Shown in pieces: positions 37,132 through 47,127 of a DNA stretch of 64,000 bases. The notes beneath the pieces are model-generated. The model had not been told where the DNA came from. It saw only the letters and a list, made by a program, of their open reading frames with translations, and searched no databases. The position numbers were made by a program, and so were the translations under genes. The stretch lies in the NCBI GenBank assembly GCA_005503165.1, contig SCNT01000020.1, positions 1 through 64,000 on the forward strand, in the 5' to 3' direction. Source of the DNA: Sphingomonadaceae bacterium 3R27E2-A. Lineage in GTDB: Bacteria > Pseudomonadota > Alphaproteobacteria > Sphingomonadales > Sphingomonadaceae. How positions within the stretch are numbered: the first letter of the stretch is position 1; every line of letters starts with the position of its first letter.

Positions 37132-38664
37132 TCAGGCGGCGGCGTTGATCTGGTCGATCAGCGCGCGGTGCGCGGGGAGTTCGCTCGCCGCGCGGTCGCC
37201 GAAGTTGCGGATGCGCGCGAAGATGCGCTCGGCCTCGGCAACGTCCGGGAACTCCTCGCGCACCGGCGACAGGTCGGTCCGATATTCCATGCCATAGAGG
37301 ATATACTGGTAGTTGAAGAAGGCGAAGCTTTCGAGGTCGAGGATGAAGTCGAAGCGCCCCGGCGGCCGGTAACGCCATTCCTCGAGCAATTCCTTTAGCC
37401 GGTCGGGGATCGAGGCCGGGTCGCCGTTATCGCGCCAGAAGGGCTCATCGCGCCGGCTGAGGCAATAATGCAGCTTCAGGAAATTGACGATATTCGCGTA
37501 GCGCGCCGACATCAGTTCGTTGAAGCGGCGCGCGGGGGCGCCGACCGGGCCGCCGAGCGGGAACATCTCGGCGATCATCGCCGCGGCGGCTTCGATCATG
37601 ACGATGCCGGTCGATTCGAGCGGTTCGAGGAAGCCGCCCGACAGCCCGACCGCGACGCAATTCTTGACCCAGGGCATGGTCCGATAGCCGGCCTGGAACG
37701 GGATGCTGCGTACGGTGACGTCATGGCTGCGCCCGCCGGTGTAGCCCGCCAATATCTCCGCTGCGCGTTCGTCGCTGAGATGCGCGCTCGAATAGACGCA
37801 GCCGATGCCGCGCGCGCCGGCGAGGCCGATGTCCCACGTCCACCCGCCCTCGTGCGCCGCGGCGATCGTATAGCTTTCGAGCGGAGCGCCGGGATCGTCG
37901 TAGGGAATCTTGCACGCGAGCGCGCGGTCGGTGAACAGCTGGTCGCCGACGCTTTTGAACGGGGCGCCGAGCGCGCCGATCAGCTCGGCGCGGAAACCCG
38001 AGCAGTCGATATAGAGATCGGCCGACAGCGTGTCATGCTCGGCGGTGACGACATGGTCGATCGCGCCGGTGGTGCCGTCGAGCGCGACATCGGTCAGCGT
38101 CCCTTGCAGATGCTTAACGCGAAGCGCGCGCGCCTGCGCCGACAGCACTTCGGCCAGCCGCGCGGCGTCGAAATGATAGGCATAGTTGAGCGGACCGTCG
38201 AACGCGCCCTCGCCGGGGCGCTTGGGCGCACGGCGCGCTTCGGCCACGCGGTTCTGGATCGTCATCGCCTCGGCGAAGGCGGGGCGCGTCGCGGGATCCT
38301 GCAGCAGCCAGTAGGAGACGAGGCTGTGCCCGTCGCCGTGATAGGGGGGCTCGAAGGGGTGGAGGAAATGGCTCGATGTGCCGGCCGCCGGCGTGCGCAC
38401 CCAGTCGTCGAAGCGGATGCCCTGCTTGAAGGTCGCGGTAGTGGAGCGGACGAACCGACTCTCGTCGATGCCGATGAACTGCAACGTGCTGCGGATCGTC
38501 GGAAAGGCGCCTTCGCCCACGCCGATGCTGCCGATCTCGTCCGACGCGATCAGCGTGATCGCGAGGCGCGGATTGCGCGGCAGGTCGAAAAAGCGCGCGA
38601 GATAGGCTGCGGTCAGCCAGCCCGCGGTACCGCCGCCGACGATCAGGATATGACGCTTCGCCAC
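37132..38664 (-). CDS. Flavin-dependent (tryptophan-type) halogenase
   Basis: 510 aa. FAD-binding GGGTAGW, catalytic Lys80 in the TFKQGI motif (PrnA Lys79) and Glu in FLEPLESTGI (PrnA Glu346) are present. The WxWxIP signature reads WTWDIG, so the Pro is lost. Sphingomonads carry many such genes next to TonB receptors, often with unknown substrate; here there is no receptor. Start GTG 38664 (VAKRHILIVGGG) is chosen; a further start at 38700 is possible. Confidence 0.85.
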   Translation of the reverse strand: MAKRHILIVGGGTAGWLTAAYLARFFDLPRNPRLAITLIASDEIGSIGVGEGAFPTIRSTLQFIGIDESRFVRSTTATFKQGIRFDDWVRTPAAGTSSHFLHPFEPPYHGDGHSLVSYWLLQDPATRPAFAEAMTIQNRVAEARRAPKRPGEGAFDGPLNYAYHFDAARLAEVLSAQARALRVKHLQGTLTDVALDGTTGAIDHVVTAEHDTLSADLYIDCSGFRAELIGALGAPFKSVGDQLFTDRALACKIPYDDPGAPLESYTIAAAHEGGWTWDIGLAGARGIGCVYSSAHLSDERAAEILAGYTGGRSHDVTVRSIPFQAGYRTMPWVKNCVAVGLSGGFLEPLESTGIVMIEAAAAMIAEMFPLGGPVGAPARRFNELMSARYANIVNFLKLHYCLSRRDEPFWRDNGDPASIPDRLKELLEEWRYRPPGRFDFILDLESFAFFNYQYILYGMEYRTDLSPVREEFPDVAEAERIFARIRNFGDRAASELPAHRALIDQINAAA

Positions 38665-38729
38665 CGGGAACGCTATCGAGCCGCAAGGCGCTTTCAACAA
38701 GCGCTATTTTGCGCCACGCGGAGATGGAG

Positions 38730-39449
38730 ATGATGAAGAGCCTGCGCCCCTATCTGATCTGGTTGGGACTCGCGCTCCTGCTGACTATCGCCGCGATCCG
38801 CGCGATGCAGTGGGTGCGCGGCCATCCCGAGCATAATCCCTCCGCACGCTTCGAGCTCGCGCATCCGCAGGGCTGGGCGACGCACCGCAAGCTGGTGGCG
38901 CTGAGCACCGACGATGTCGCCTGCTTCGCCGCCTTCGACCGCGCGGGCGCGGGCTATCTGCGGCGCCCGGTGGTGGGCGAGGGGGTGTGCCGTGCGAGCC
39001 AGCGCATGGTGCTCACCGCGAACAAGCTGGCGCCGACGATGCGCCCCGCGGGCGCGGCGCCGGGCTGCGCGGTCACCGCGGCAATGGCGCTGTGGAACCG
39101 CGACGTCGTCCAGCCGCTCGCGCGCAAGCATTTCGGGCAAGCGGTCGCCAGCCTCGAAAATCTCGGCAGCTATAATTGCCGCAAGATCGCGGGGCGGCAG
39201 GGACAGAGCGAACATTCGACCGCCAATGCGATCGACATTTCGGCCTTCGTGCTCGCCGACGGCACGCGCATCTCGCTGATCAACGACTGGGACGACGGCG
39301 ACCGGCGCAGCGAGTTCCTGCACGCGGTGCGCGACGGGTCGTGCGGCCTGTTCAGCACCGTGCTGTCGCCCGACTATAATGAAGCGCATGCCGACCATTT
39401 CCACCTCGACATGGCGCAGCGGACGGCGGGCTGGACGGTCTGCCGCTAG
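38730..39449 (+). CDS. Extensin-like protein
   Basis: 239 aa: N-terminal membrane anchor (MMKSLRPYLIWLGLALLLTI) and an Extensin-like_C domain with paired Cys (GCAVTAAMALWN, YNCRKIAG, SCGLFS) and the conserved tail SEHSTANAIDISAF...HADHFHLDM, whose His/Asp set resembles D,D-peptidase-like zinc sites. Probably periplasmic and cell-wall related. ATG 38730 has GGAG 7 bp ahead. Overlaps the next gene's 3' end by 4 bp. Confidence 0.85.
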   Translation: MMKSLRPYLIWLGLALLLTIAAIRAMQWVRGHPEHNPSARFELAHPQGWATHRKLVALSTDDVACFAAFDRAGAGYLRRPVVGEGVCRASQRMVLTANKLAPTMRPAGAAPGCAVTAAMALWNRDVVQPLARKHFGQAVASLENLGSYNCRKIAGRQGQSEHSTANAIDISAFVLADGTRISLINDWDDGDRRSEFLHAVRDGSCGLFSTVLSPDYNEAHADHFHLDMAQRTAGWTVCR

Positions 39450-39883
39450 AGCGGTTTCGAATAGAGGATCACGCGCACTTCTTCGGTGAAGCCGTTGGCC
39501 TCGTGCCACGCTTGGCTGCCCGGATTGTGGAGTTCGACGTCGGAGCCGATCCGGTCGTGCCCGCGTTCGCGCGCGCGCTCCTCGATCGCCGCGAGCAATC
39601 GGCGGCCGGCACCGGTGCGGCGCAACGCGGCGTCGATCCAGATGCCCTCGATATGCGGATAGGGTGCGACCGGGCAGCCGTCGAACATCGTTCGGAGTTG
39701 AACCTCGGCAAAGCCGATTGCGCGCCCGGCCTCGTCGATCATGATGAAGTTCCAGAGCGTCGGATCGTCGAGCGCCCCGGGCAGATCCGCGGCCAACTCG
39801 GCAGCGTCGGCATCGGGCCACAGCGCGGCGCGCATCGCCGCCCAGGCGGGAATGTCGGCGGCTACGGCGTCGCGGACCTGCAT
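39446..39883 (-). CDS. GNAT acetyltransferase resembling AAC(6')
   Basis: 145 aa. NFIMIDEAGRAIGFAEVQLR, then HIEGIWIDAALRRTGAGRRL and SDVELHNPGSQAWHEANGF follow the layout of aminoglycoside 6'-N-acetyltransferases (the LEGIYV...SD...N..S..FH..LGF pattern). Similarity suggests but does not prove activity on aminoglycosides. ATG 39883 is 2 bp after the sufA stop, so it is the last gene of the SUF transcript. Confidence 0.78.
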   Translation of the reverse strand: MQVRDAVAADIPAWAAMRAALWPDADAAELAADLPGALDDPTLWNFIMIDEAGRAIGFAEVQLRTMFDGCPVAPYPHIEGIWIDAALRRTGAGRRLLAAIEERARERGHDRIGSDVELHNPGSQAWHEANGFTEEVRVILYSKPL

Positions 39884-39885
39884 GG

Positions 39886-40242
39886 TCAGACGGTGAAGCT
39901 CTCGCCGCAGCCGCACGCACCCTTGGCGTTCGGGTTTTCGAACACGAAGCCGGCGGCGAAATCGTCCTCGACCCAGTCCATCGTGCTGCCGATCAGGTAG
40001 AGCACCGACGCGCCGTCGATGTAGAAGACCCCGCCCGGCGTCTCGATCTTCTCGTCGAACTTCTGTTCCTCGGTGACGTAATCGACCGAATAGGCAAGCC
40101 CCGAACAGCCGCGGCGCGGGGTCGACAGGCGAACGCCGATCGCGCCCTCGGGAGCCGCGGCCATCAGCTTGGCGATGCGTTCTTCGGCGCCGGCAGTGAG
40201 TGTCACGGCGGCAGGGCGGGGGCGGGTTTTCGTTTCAGTCAC
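39886..40242 (-). CDS. sufA: A-type Fe-S carrier (SufA/ErpA-like)
   Basis: 118 aa HesB/IscA-family protein. The three cluster-binding Cys are C46 (RRGCSGLAY), C110 and C112 (GACGCGESF). It receives Fe-S clusters from the SufBCD scaffold and passes them to apoproteins. Separated from sufT by a family B palindrome that could affect transcript levels. Confidence 0.93.
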   Translation of the reverse strand: MTETKTRPRPAAVTLTAGAEERIAKLMAAAPEGAIGVRLSTPRRGCSGLAYSVDYVTEEQKFDEKIETPGGVFYIDGASVLYLIGSTMDWVEDDFAAGFVFENPNAKGACGCGESFTV

Positions 40243-40257
40243 AATCCGTTCCTTTCG

Positions 40258-40337
40258 CCGTTCGTGTCGAGCGAAGTCGAGACACGCCGAAGGCGCGTGC
40301 TGCGGATGGGCATCTCGACTTCGCTCGATGCGAACGG
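40258..40337. repeat. Family B palindrome between sufT and sufA
   Basis: Left arm CCGTTCGTGTCGAGCGAAG, right arm ending CGACTTCGCTCGATGCGAAC. The arms are slightly diverged from the perfect copy at 21697. It occupies most of the 115-bp gap. Confidence 0.85.
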
Positions 40338-40357
40338 AAAATTTATATGGGTATGTT

Positions 40358-40828
40358 TCACAACATCCCCAGTTCGAGCCGCGCTTCGTCGCTCATATTC
40401 TGCGGCGACCACGGCGGATCCCAGACGAGGTTGACCTCGGCATCGCCGACGCCCGGCACCGCGCCCACGCGCAGTTCGACCTCGGCGGGCATCGATTCGG
40501 CGACGGGGCAGTGCGGCGTGGTCAGCGTCATCGTGACGAGCACATGGCCTTCGTCGATCTCGACATTGTAGATCAGGCCGAGGTCGTAGATGTTCACCGG
40601 GATTTCGGGGTCGAAAATCTCCTTGAGCGCATCGATCACCGATTCATAGAGGTCGCCGCCGATCGCGCCGGGCGCGACCTCGGCGGGCTTGGCCGCAAGG
40701 AAGCCTTCGAGATAGTCGCGCTTGCGCTCCAATTTCTCGGGCGCGCTCTCGGCATCGTCGACGCGCGCCTTTGGCGGCGCCTCGACGCTCGTCACTTCTT
40801 CCACCTTGATCATGCGATCCTCGCTCAT
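40358..40828 (-). CDS. sufT: SUF system protein SufT (MIP18/DUF59)
   Basis: 156 aa. A charged N-terminal extension of about 55 residues is followed by the DUF59 domain with IFDPEIPVNIYDLGLIY and TLTTPHCPVAESMP, the Cys of which is conserved. SufT acts in late Fe-S cluster maturation. Start at 40828 overlaps the sufS stop (ATGA). Confidence 0.92.
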   Translation of the reverse strand: MSEDRMIKVEEVTSVEAPPKARVDDAESAPEKLERKRDYLEGFLAAKPAEVAPGAIGGDLYESVIDALKEIFDPEIPVNIYDLGLIYNVEIDEGHVLVTMTLTTPHCPVAESMPAEVELRVGAVPGVGDAEVNLVWDPPWSPQNMSDEARLELGML

Positions 40829-42063
40829 CCGAAAATCCTCTCGACCCGGGCGAGGCCGTCGATCAGCGCCGCCACATCGTCGTCGTTGCTGTAAACGCCA
40901 AAACTCGCGCGCGCAGTCGCCGGGACGCCGAGGTGCTCCATCAGCGGCTGTGCGCAATGGTGCCCGGCGCGGATCGCGACGCCGCTTTCGTCCAAGATAG
41001 TGCCGATGTCGTGCGGATGAACCCCCGCCATCGCAAAACTGACGATTCCGGCGCTGTTTTCAGGGCCATAGAGCGTGATGCTGTTCTTGAGGGCAAGAGC
41101 TTCGCGTAAGGCGCTTACCAGCGCGACCTCGTGTGCGTCGATTGCGTCGATGCCGATACCCTCGACATAATCGACCGCCGCGGCGAGCCCGATCGCCTCG
41201 ACGATCGCGGGCGTTCCCGCCTCGAAGCGGGTGGGGGCGGGCGCGTAGGTCGTGCGCTCGAAGGTCACGCGGTCGATCATCGACCCGCCGCCCTGCCAAG
41301 GGGGGAGCGTGTCGAGCTTGTCGCTCCACAGCACGCCGATACCGGTGGGGCCATAGAGCTTGTGGCCCGAGAAGGCGTAATAGTCGCAGCCGAGCGCGGC
41401 GACGTCGACAGGCAGCCGCGGCACCGCCTGGCAGCCGTCGATCAGCAGTTCGGCGCCGACGCGGTGCGCGAGTTCGGCGGCGCGCGCGACGTCGAGCGGG
41501 CTGCCGAGCACGTTCGAGACATGCGCGAACGCGACCATCTTATGTTCGGGTGTCAGCAGCTTTTCTGCGGCGTCGAGGTCGATGCAGCCGTCGGCGGTCA
41601 GCGGACACACGTCGACTTGCCAGCCGGCAAGCTGCCAGGGCACGATATTGCTGTGATGCTCGAGCATCGACAGCAAAACGCGGCCCTTCCTCGGGTGCGA
41701 GTAGGCGATGAGGTTGATTGCCTCGGTCGCGCCGCGCACGAACGCGATCTGCTCCTCCTTCGCGCCGATGAAGGCCGCGATCCGCCGCCGCGCCGCCTCA
41801 TAGGCGAGCGTCATGTCGGCCGAGCGCGCATAGACCCCGCGATGCACGGTCGCATAGTCGCGGCCCATCGCGTTCACCGTCGCGTCGATCACCGCCTGCG
41901 GCTTCTGCGCCGTCGCGGCGGTGTCGAGATAGTGCCAGCCGGGGGTGAGGCCGGGGAACTGCCGCCTGATCCCGTTTGTGTCGAGCGTAGTCGAGACACG
42001 TTGCTGCCCGGCTTCACGTCCCTCGACTTCGCTCGGGACGAACGGGGAGGAGACGATGCTCAC
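40825..42063 (-). CDS. sufS: Cysteine desulfurase SufS
   Basis: 412 aa PLP enzyme that supplies persulfide sulfur for Fe-S assembly. The PLP lysine is in FSGHKLYGP and the catalytic Cys in RAGHHCAQPL. GTG 42063 overlaps the sufD stop (GTGA). The first ~30 residues (SPFVPSEVEGRE...RVSTTLDTN) are encoded by a family B palindrome (41971-42046), after which the normal SufS N-terminus GIRRQFPGLTPGWHYLDTAA begins. No SufE is in the window. Confidence 0.96.
   Translation of the reverse strand: MSIVSSPFVPSEVEGREAGQQRVSTTLDTNGIRRQFPGLTPGWHYLDTAATAQKPQAVIDATVNAMGRDYATVHRGVYARSADMTLAYEAARRRIAAFIGAKEEQIAFVRGATEAINLIAYSHPRKGRVLLSMLEHHSNIVPWQLAGWQVDVCPLTADGCIDLDAAEKLLTPEHKMVAFAHVSNVLGSPLDVARAAELAHRVGAELLIDGCQAVPRLPVDVAALGCDYYAFSGHKLYGPTGIGVLWSDKLDTLPPWQGGGSMIDRVTFERTTYAPAPTRFEAGTPAIVEAIGLAAAVDYVEGIGIDAIDAHEVALVSALREALALKNSITLYGPENSAGIVSFAMAGVHPHDIGTILDESGVAIRAGHHCAQPLMEHLGVPATARASFGVYSNDDDVAALIDGLARVERIFG
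41971..42046. repeat. Family B palindrome coding the SufS N-terminus
   Basis: Arms CCCGTTTGTGTCGAGCGTAG and CGACTTCGCTCGGGACGAAC match the copies at 21697 and 40258. It sits in the sufS frame with no stop, between the coupled GTG start and the conserved start of the enzyme. Confidence 0.85.
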
Positions 42064-42791
42064 ACCAGCTCTCCCAGCTTCGCGAGCGCCAATTCCTGCA
42101 ACCGCGCCTCATCCTCGGCGCCGTCGAAAACCCCGGCCACGAAGGCCTGCAGCAGGATCTTTTTCGCTTCGGCGGGCGGCAGGCCGCGCGACTGGAGATA
42201 ATAGAGGCTCATCGCGTCGAGTTCGCCGATCGCACAGCCGTGCGCGCATTTGACGTCGTCGGCGAAGATTTCGAGCTCGGGCTTGGCGTTGGCGGTCGCG
42301 CTGCGCTCGAGCAGCATCGCCTTCACATCCTGCTCGCTGTCGGTCTGCCGCGCGTCGCGCGCGACCGCGACCTTGCCGAGATAGGTGCCGGTGGCGGTGC
42401 CGCCGAGCACCGAGCGCACCACCTGCCGCGACGTCGCGCCGGGTTCGGCGTGGGTAACGGTGGTGACGATTTCGAGATTCTGCTCGCCGCCGCCGATCTG
42501 CGCTGCGCCGAGATGGAAGTCGGCACCTTCGTGGAGCGTCACCGCAAGTTCGATGCGGCCGTAAGCGCCGCCGATGTTGAGCACGTGCAGCGACGCGGTC
42601 GCGCCCTTGCCGAGCACCAGCTCGATCTGGCGGATCGCGCCTTCGTCCTGCACGATCGCGCGCCTGAAATCGCCGCCCGCGGGCACGACGATGGCCTCGG
42701 GCGCGGGAAGCGGCCATGCCGCCGCCACCGCGTCGATGTCGCTGTAGCGCCACGCTTCGTCGCGGCGCGAGGGGAGGGCGCGCGCGGTCAT
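42060..42791 (-). CDS. sufD: SufD, short form
   Basis: 243 aa scaffold subunit of SufBCD. WRYSDIDAVAAAWP at the N-terminus and the beta-helix core (ADFHLGAAQIGGGEQNLEIVTTVTH...; YLGKVAVARDARQTDSEQDVKAMLL) with the conserved CAHGCAIGELDAMSLYYLQSRGL near the end. It is much shorter than the roughly 420-aa SufD of E. coli because the N-terminal helical domain is minimal, a form I associate with sphingomonads. Coupled at both ends by GTGA/ATGA overlaps. Confidence 0.92.
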   Translation of the reverse strand: MTARALPSRRDEAWRYSDIDAVAAAWPLPAPEAIVVPAGGDFRRAIVQDEGAIRQIELVLGKGATASLHVLNIGGAYGRIELAVTLHEGADFHLGAAQIGGGEQNLEIVTTVTHAEPGATSRQVVRSVLGGTATGTYLGKVAVARDARQTDSEQDVKAMLLERSATANAKPELEIFADDVKCAHGCAIGELDAMSLYYLQSRGLPPAEAKKILLQAFVAGVFDGAEDEARLQELALAKLGELV

Positions 42792-43176
42792 CGCGCCGCG
42801 GCCCGCTGGTCGGCGAGCTCGGCGACCATCGCGTCGCGCACCTCGAAAACGCAGGACGAAAATTCGTTCCGCAAGAATGTCTTGCGCATCTCGCTCCGCT
42901 TGCTCGACGGGATCCGGCGATCCTTGAAGCCGGCGAACTCGGCCTTGTAGCGCTTATGGCATTGCAGCATCGACTGGCAGCCGATGCGGTCGATCGCCGC
43001 ATCGCCGGTCGAGCGCTGCGTGTAGCAACGCGGGTCGCCGCGCGATTCGACCAGCGACGCGCGCCAGTCCTTGAGCTTGCTGGCGATCACGACGATTTCC
43101 TGCTCGACCGCATCGGTCGGCGGAGCGGAGGGAAGCGCCGCGGCGGGCGTCATGGTCATCAGGGCCAGCATCGCCA

Positions 43177-43177
<1 letters not shown>
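42788..43177 (-). CDS. Exported Cys-containing protein inside the suf operon
   Basis: 129 aa starting at ATG 43177 (shares one base with the sufC stop). Short signal peptide MAMLALMTMTPAAALPSA; mature part is helical with four Cys (CYTQ, GCQSMLQC, SSCVFE), probably two disulfides in the periplasm. No domain recognised. A periplasmic protein co-translated with cytoplasmic Fe-S machinery is odd, and its role is unknown. Alternatively the N-terminus is not cleaved. Confidence 0.7.
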
Positions 43178-43906
<729 letters not shown>

Positions 43907-43920
<14 letters not shown>

Positions 43921-44278
43921 TTACCAAGTTCCAAGGAGATAGAAGTTCTTCAAAGTCGCACGCAGGAACCGCTTTGACGCCGGCGTCGTTGAGTTTTTCG
44001 AGCAAAGCCTTGATCGGCTCCGCAACGGTCGCCTCGTCCGCATCATCCGAGGTTGAAACGACTTCCAACCGATACTTCCAATTTATCCATCGCGAATAAT
44101 CGCGTTCCTCAATTGGCGGATAGCTATCGCCGTGATCGACCACGATCTTTAGCTGATCGGTCGTGATACCCTCGTAGGTGGCTCGAACGCCAAGCAGTTC
44201 CGCGACCAAATCCTCAATGACTTCAGTCGGCCCACGATGATCGATATAAATTGCACAATATGGGGGTTCGTCGGTCAT
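43907..44278 (-). CDS. Unknown AT-richer gene in the suf operon
   Basis: 123 aa, acidic, soluble, no signal: [20 protein letters not shown]...; a C-terminal helix PIKALLEKLNDAGVKAVPACDFEELL. No family recognised. Base composition differs sharply from its neighbours (25 of 60 bases are G/C in 44041-44100), a sign of transfer. ATG 44278 shares a base with the DUF559 stop, and its end overlaps sufC by 14 bp, so it is fully embedded in the operon. Confidence 0.7.
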
Positions 44279-44331
44279 CACCCCACGCTCCCCTCAAGGT
44301 TGATCCCCAGCAACTTCTGCGCCTCGACCGC
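44278..44331. repeat. Second copy of the sufB 3' end
   Basis: 54-bp direct repeat of 44796-44849; 47 of 54 positions agree without gaps. It encodes [17 protein letters not shown] plus stop as the tail of the DUF559 gene, against [17 protein letters not shown] in SufB. Most differences are silent. Confidence 0.9.
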
Positions 44332-44795
44332 ATCAAGCCCCTCCCCTTCAGGGGAGGGGTTGGGGTGGGGGCTATCGATCTGGCGCAACGTGTCAGCGAT
44401 AAGCCGAAGCGCGCCGTCGATGTTGGCCATCACATCGCGATTTGTGACGTGGATGACGCGGTAGCCCATTTCGGTCAGCGCTGCGTCGCGTGCACGATCG
44501 TCGTCCTCGTTATGCGTGTCGCCATCGACTTCGACGATCAGCTTCGCCGACGCACAGACGAAATCCGCGATGAACCAGCCAATGACCTGCTGGCGGCGGA
44601 ATTTGAAACCGTCCAACTGGCCGTTTGACAATGCACGCCACAGCCGCTTTTCGGGTTCGGTCGGGTTATTGCGCATTTGGCGCGCGCGGTTTTGCAGTTC
44701 GGCGAGGTCCAAGGCCGATAGCCCCCACCCCCGGCCCCTCCCCTGAAGGGGAGGGGTGGAAAGGCGCTTGGCCTGATCCGTGGGCGAAAGGCTCG

Positions 44796-44799
<4 letters not shown>
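44278..44799 (-). CDS. DUF559 endonuclease-like protein, inserted after sufB
   Basis: 173 aa. The core (about 33-140) is a DUF559 domain of the PD-(D/E)XK/Vsr-like nuclease group: [32 protein letters not shown] with D79, IVEVDGDTH with E90 and D92, and [20 protein letters not shown]. The first ~30 residues ([16 protein letters not shown]) and residues 141-155 ([12 protein letters not shown]) come from the flanking palindromes, and the last 17 residues copy the SufB tail. GTG start overlaps the sufB stop (GTGA); the stop overlaps the next gene. Activity and target are unknown. Confidence 0.88.
44332..44795. mobile_element. Putative DUF559 mobile cassette bounded by palindromes
   Basis: Inverted family A palindromes at 44338-44359 and 44735-44756, with inner arms GGGGTGGGGGCTATCG and AAGGCCGATAGCCCCCAC, bracket the DUF559 gene. 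Outside them lie the two copies of the sufB tail. The boundaries are exact to within a few bases. Being a mobile unit is inferred from this layout and from shorter pairs with the same ends elsewhere in the window. Confidence 0.65.
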
Positions 44800-46279
<1,480 letters not shown>

Positions 46280-46283
<4 letters not shown>

Positions 46284-46789
46284 GCTTCGATCCTCCCCTC
46301 CCGCTTGCGGGAGGGGTTGGGGGAGGGAATGTCGGCGGGGTGAGCGACCTCTACAGGCCCTCCCCAAACCCCTCCCGCAAGCGGGAGGGGCTTAACAAGG
46401 CTCGCCAGGCTGATCTCCGCCAGCGCGCCGCGCACGGCGCCGTTCACTACGCCCCAGTGCGGCTGCACCTTGCAACTCCCCTCCAGCGAGCAGTCGTGGC
46501 GGCCTTCGGCGACGCAGGCGGTCAGCGCGATCGGGCCTTCGACGGCCTCGACGATGTCGGCGACGCTGATCGCCGCCGCGGGGCGCGCCAGCCGGATGCC
46601 GCCGCCGCTGCCGCGCGAGGCGACGAGCAGGCCGGCGCGCGCGAGCTGGCTCACCAGCTTCTGCGCCGTCGGCCCCGGGATCCCCGTCTGCTCGGCGAGC
46701 ATGCCGGCGTGAATCGGCACCGACCCGCACTGGCGGGCGGCTGCGCTCATCAGCACCACGGCATAATCGGCAAGGTTGGACAGGCGCAT
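46280..46789 (-). CDS. Rrf2-family Fe-S regulator of the suf operon
   Basis: 169 aa. Winged helix with [19 protein letters not shown] and [24 protein letters not shown], and three cluster-ligating Cys at 92, 100 and 106 ([15 protein letters not shown]), as in IscR/SufR-type [2Fe-2S] sensors. It should repress its own operon when clusters are plentiful. Start ATG 46789. The normal end (about residue 130) is followed by ~35 residues encoded by a palindrome pair ([12 protein letters not shown]...[11 protein letters not shown]) before the stop that overlaps sufB. Confidence 0.93.
46295..46390. repeat. Family A-variant palindrome pair in the rrf2 3' end
   Basis: Inverted palindromes CCCTCCCGCTTGCGGGAGGG (46295-46316) and CCCTCCCGCAAGCGGGAGGG (46369-46390) with inner arms GGTTGGGGGAGGG / CCCTCCCCAAACC. 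Same design as family A but with a CGCTTGCG core. It lies in frame in the regulator's C-terminus. Confidence 0.85.
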
Positions 46790-46827
46790 GCACTCTTTCT
46801 CGCGGAAATTGCGAACGATTCTTAACT

Positions 46828-46874
46828 GGAGTAAATCACTCCACTTATATAGGCGCGGTATCCGCGGGGCGCAA
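46828..46874 (-). promoter_or_regulatory. suf operon promoter and Rrf2 operator
   Basis: On the minus strand TTGCGC (46874-46869), a 17-bp spacer and TATATA (46851-46846) form a good sigma70 promoter. Right after the -10, at about +1, lies the inverted repeat GGAGT-GATTT-ACTCC (46842-46828), in an AT-rich patch 39 bp before the rrf2 ATG. This position suits autorepression by the Rrf2 protein. Confidence 0.65.
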
Positions 46875-46901
46875 GCAAGGCGGTTTTGGGGGGCGTCCAA
46901 G

Positions 46902-46940
46902 AAAAAAAGGCACCCATCCGGCCGGGGCCGAATGAGTGCC
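46902..46940 (-). terminator. Intrinsic terminator upstream of the suf promoter
   Basis: On the minus strand GGCACTCATTCGGCCCCGG folds back on CCGGATGGGTGCC and is followed by seven T. It would isolate the suf promoter from upstream transcription. No coding gene ends nearby: the AraC-type gene stops at 47128 and the 187 bp in between hold no good open frame, so it may end a short RNA. Confidence 0.7.
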
Positions 46941-47090
46941 AAGATGAAGGTCTCGATCCCCTGAAAGGGGCGAGCTCTTCTGGGTCGCAGCCCCCGATTA
47001 TGCCGCGGCGGCGATTCGCGATTGGATGGAAACGCCAAAACGACGGCGCGTGAAATATTTGAAGGTTAATAGGGGATTCGGGTTTCCCTG

Positions 47091-47121
47091 ATCCTCCCCA
47101 TCGCTTCGCGACAGGGAGGAT
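47091..47121. repeat. REP-like palindrome (family E)
   Basis: ATCCTCCCCATCGCTTCGCG with closing ACAGGGAGGAT, identical in core to the copy at 10023-10059. It follows the AraC-type regulator gene directly. Confidence 0.85.
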
Positions 47122-47127
47122 ATACCC

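Noticed and set aside
44338-44376. GC-rich palindromes as transcription terminators
   Set aside because: They lack T runs and lie inside coding frames of an operon that must be transcribed through.
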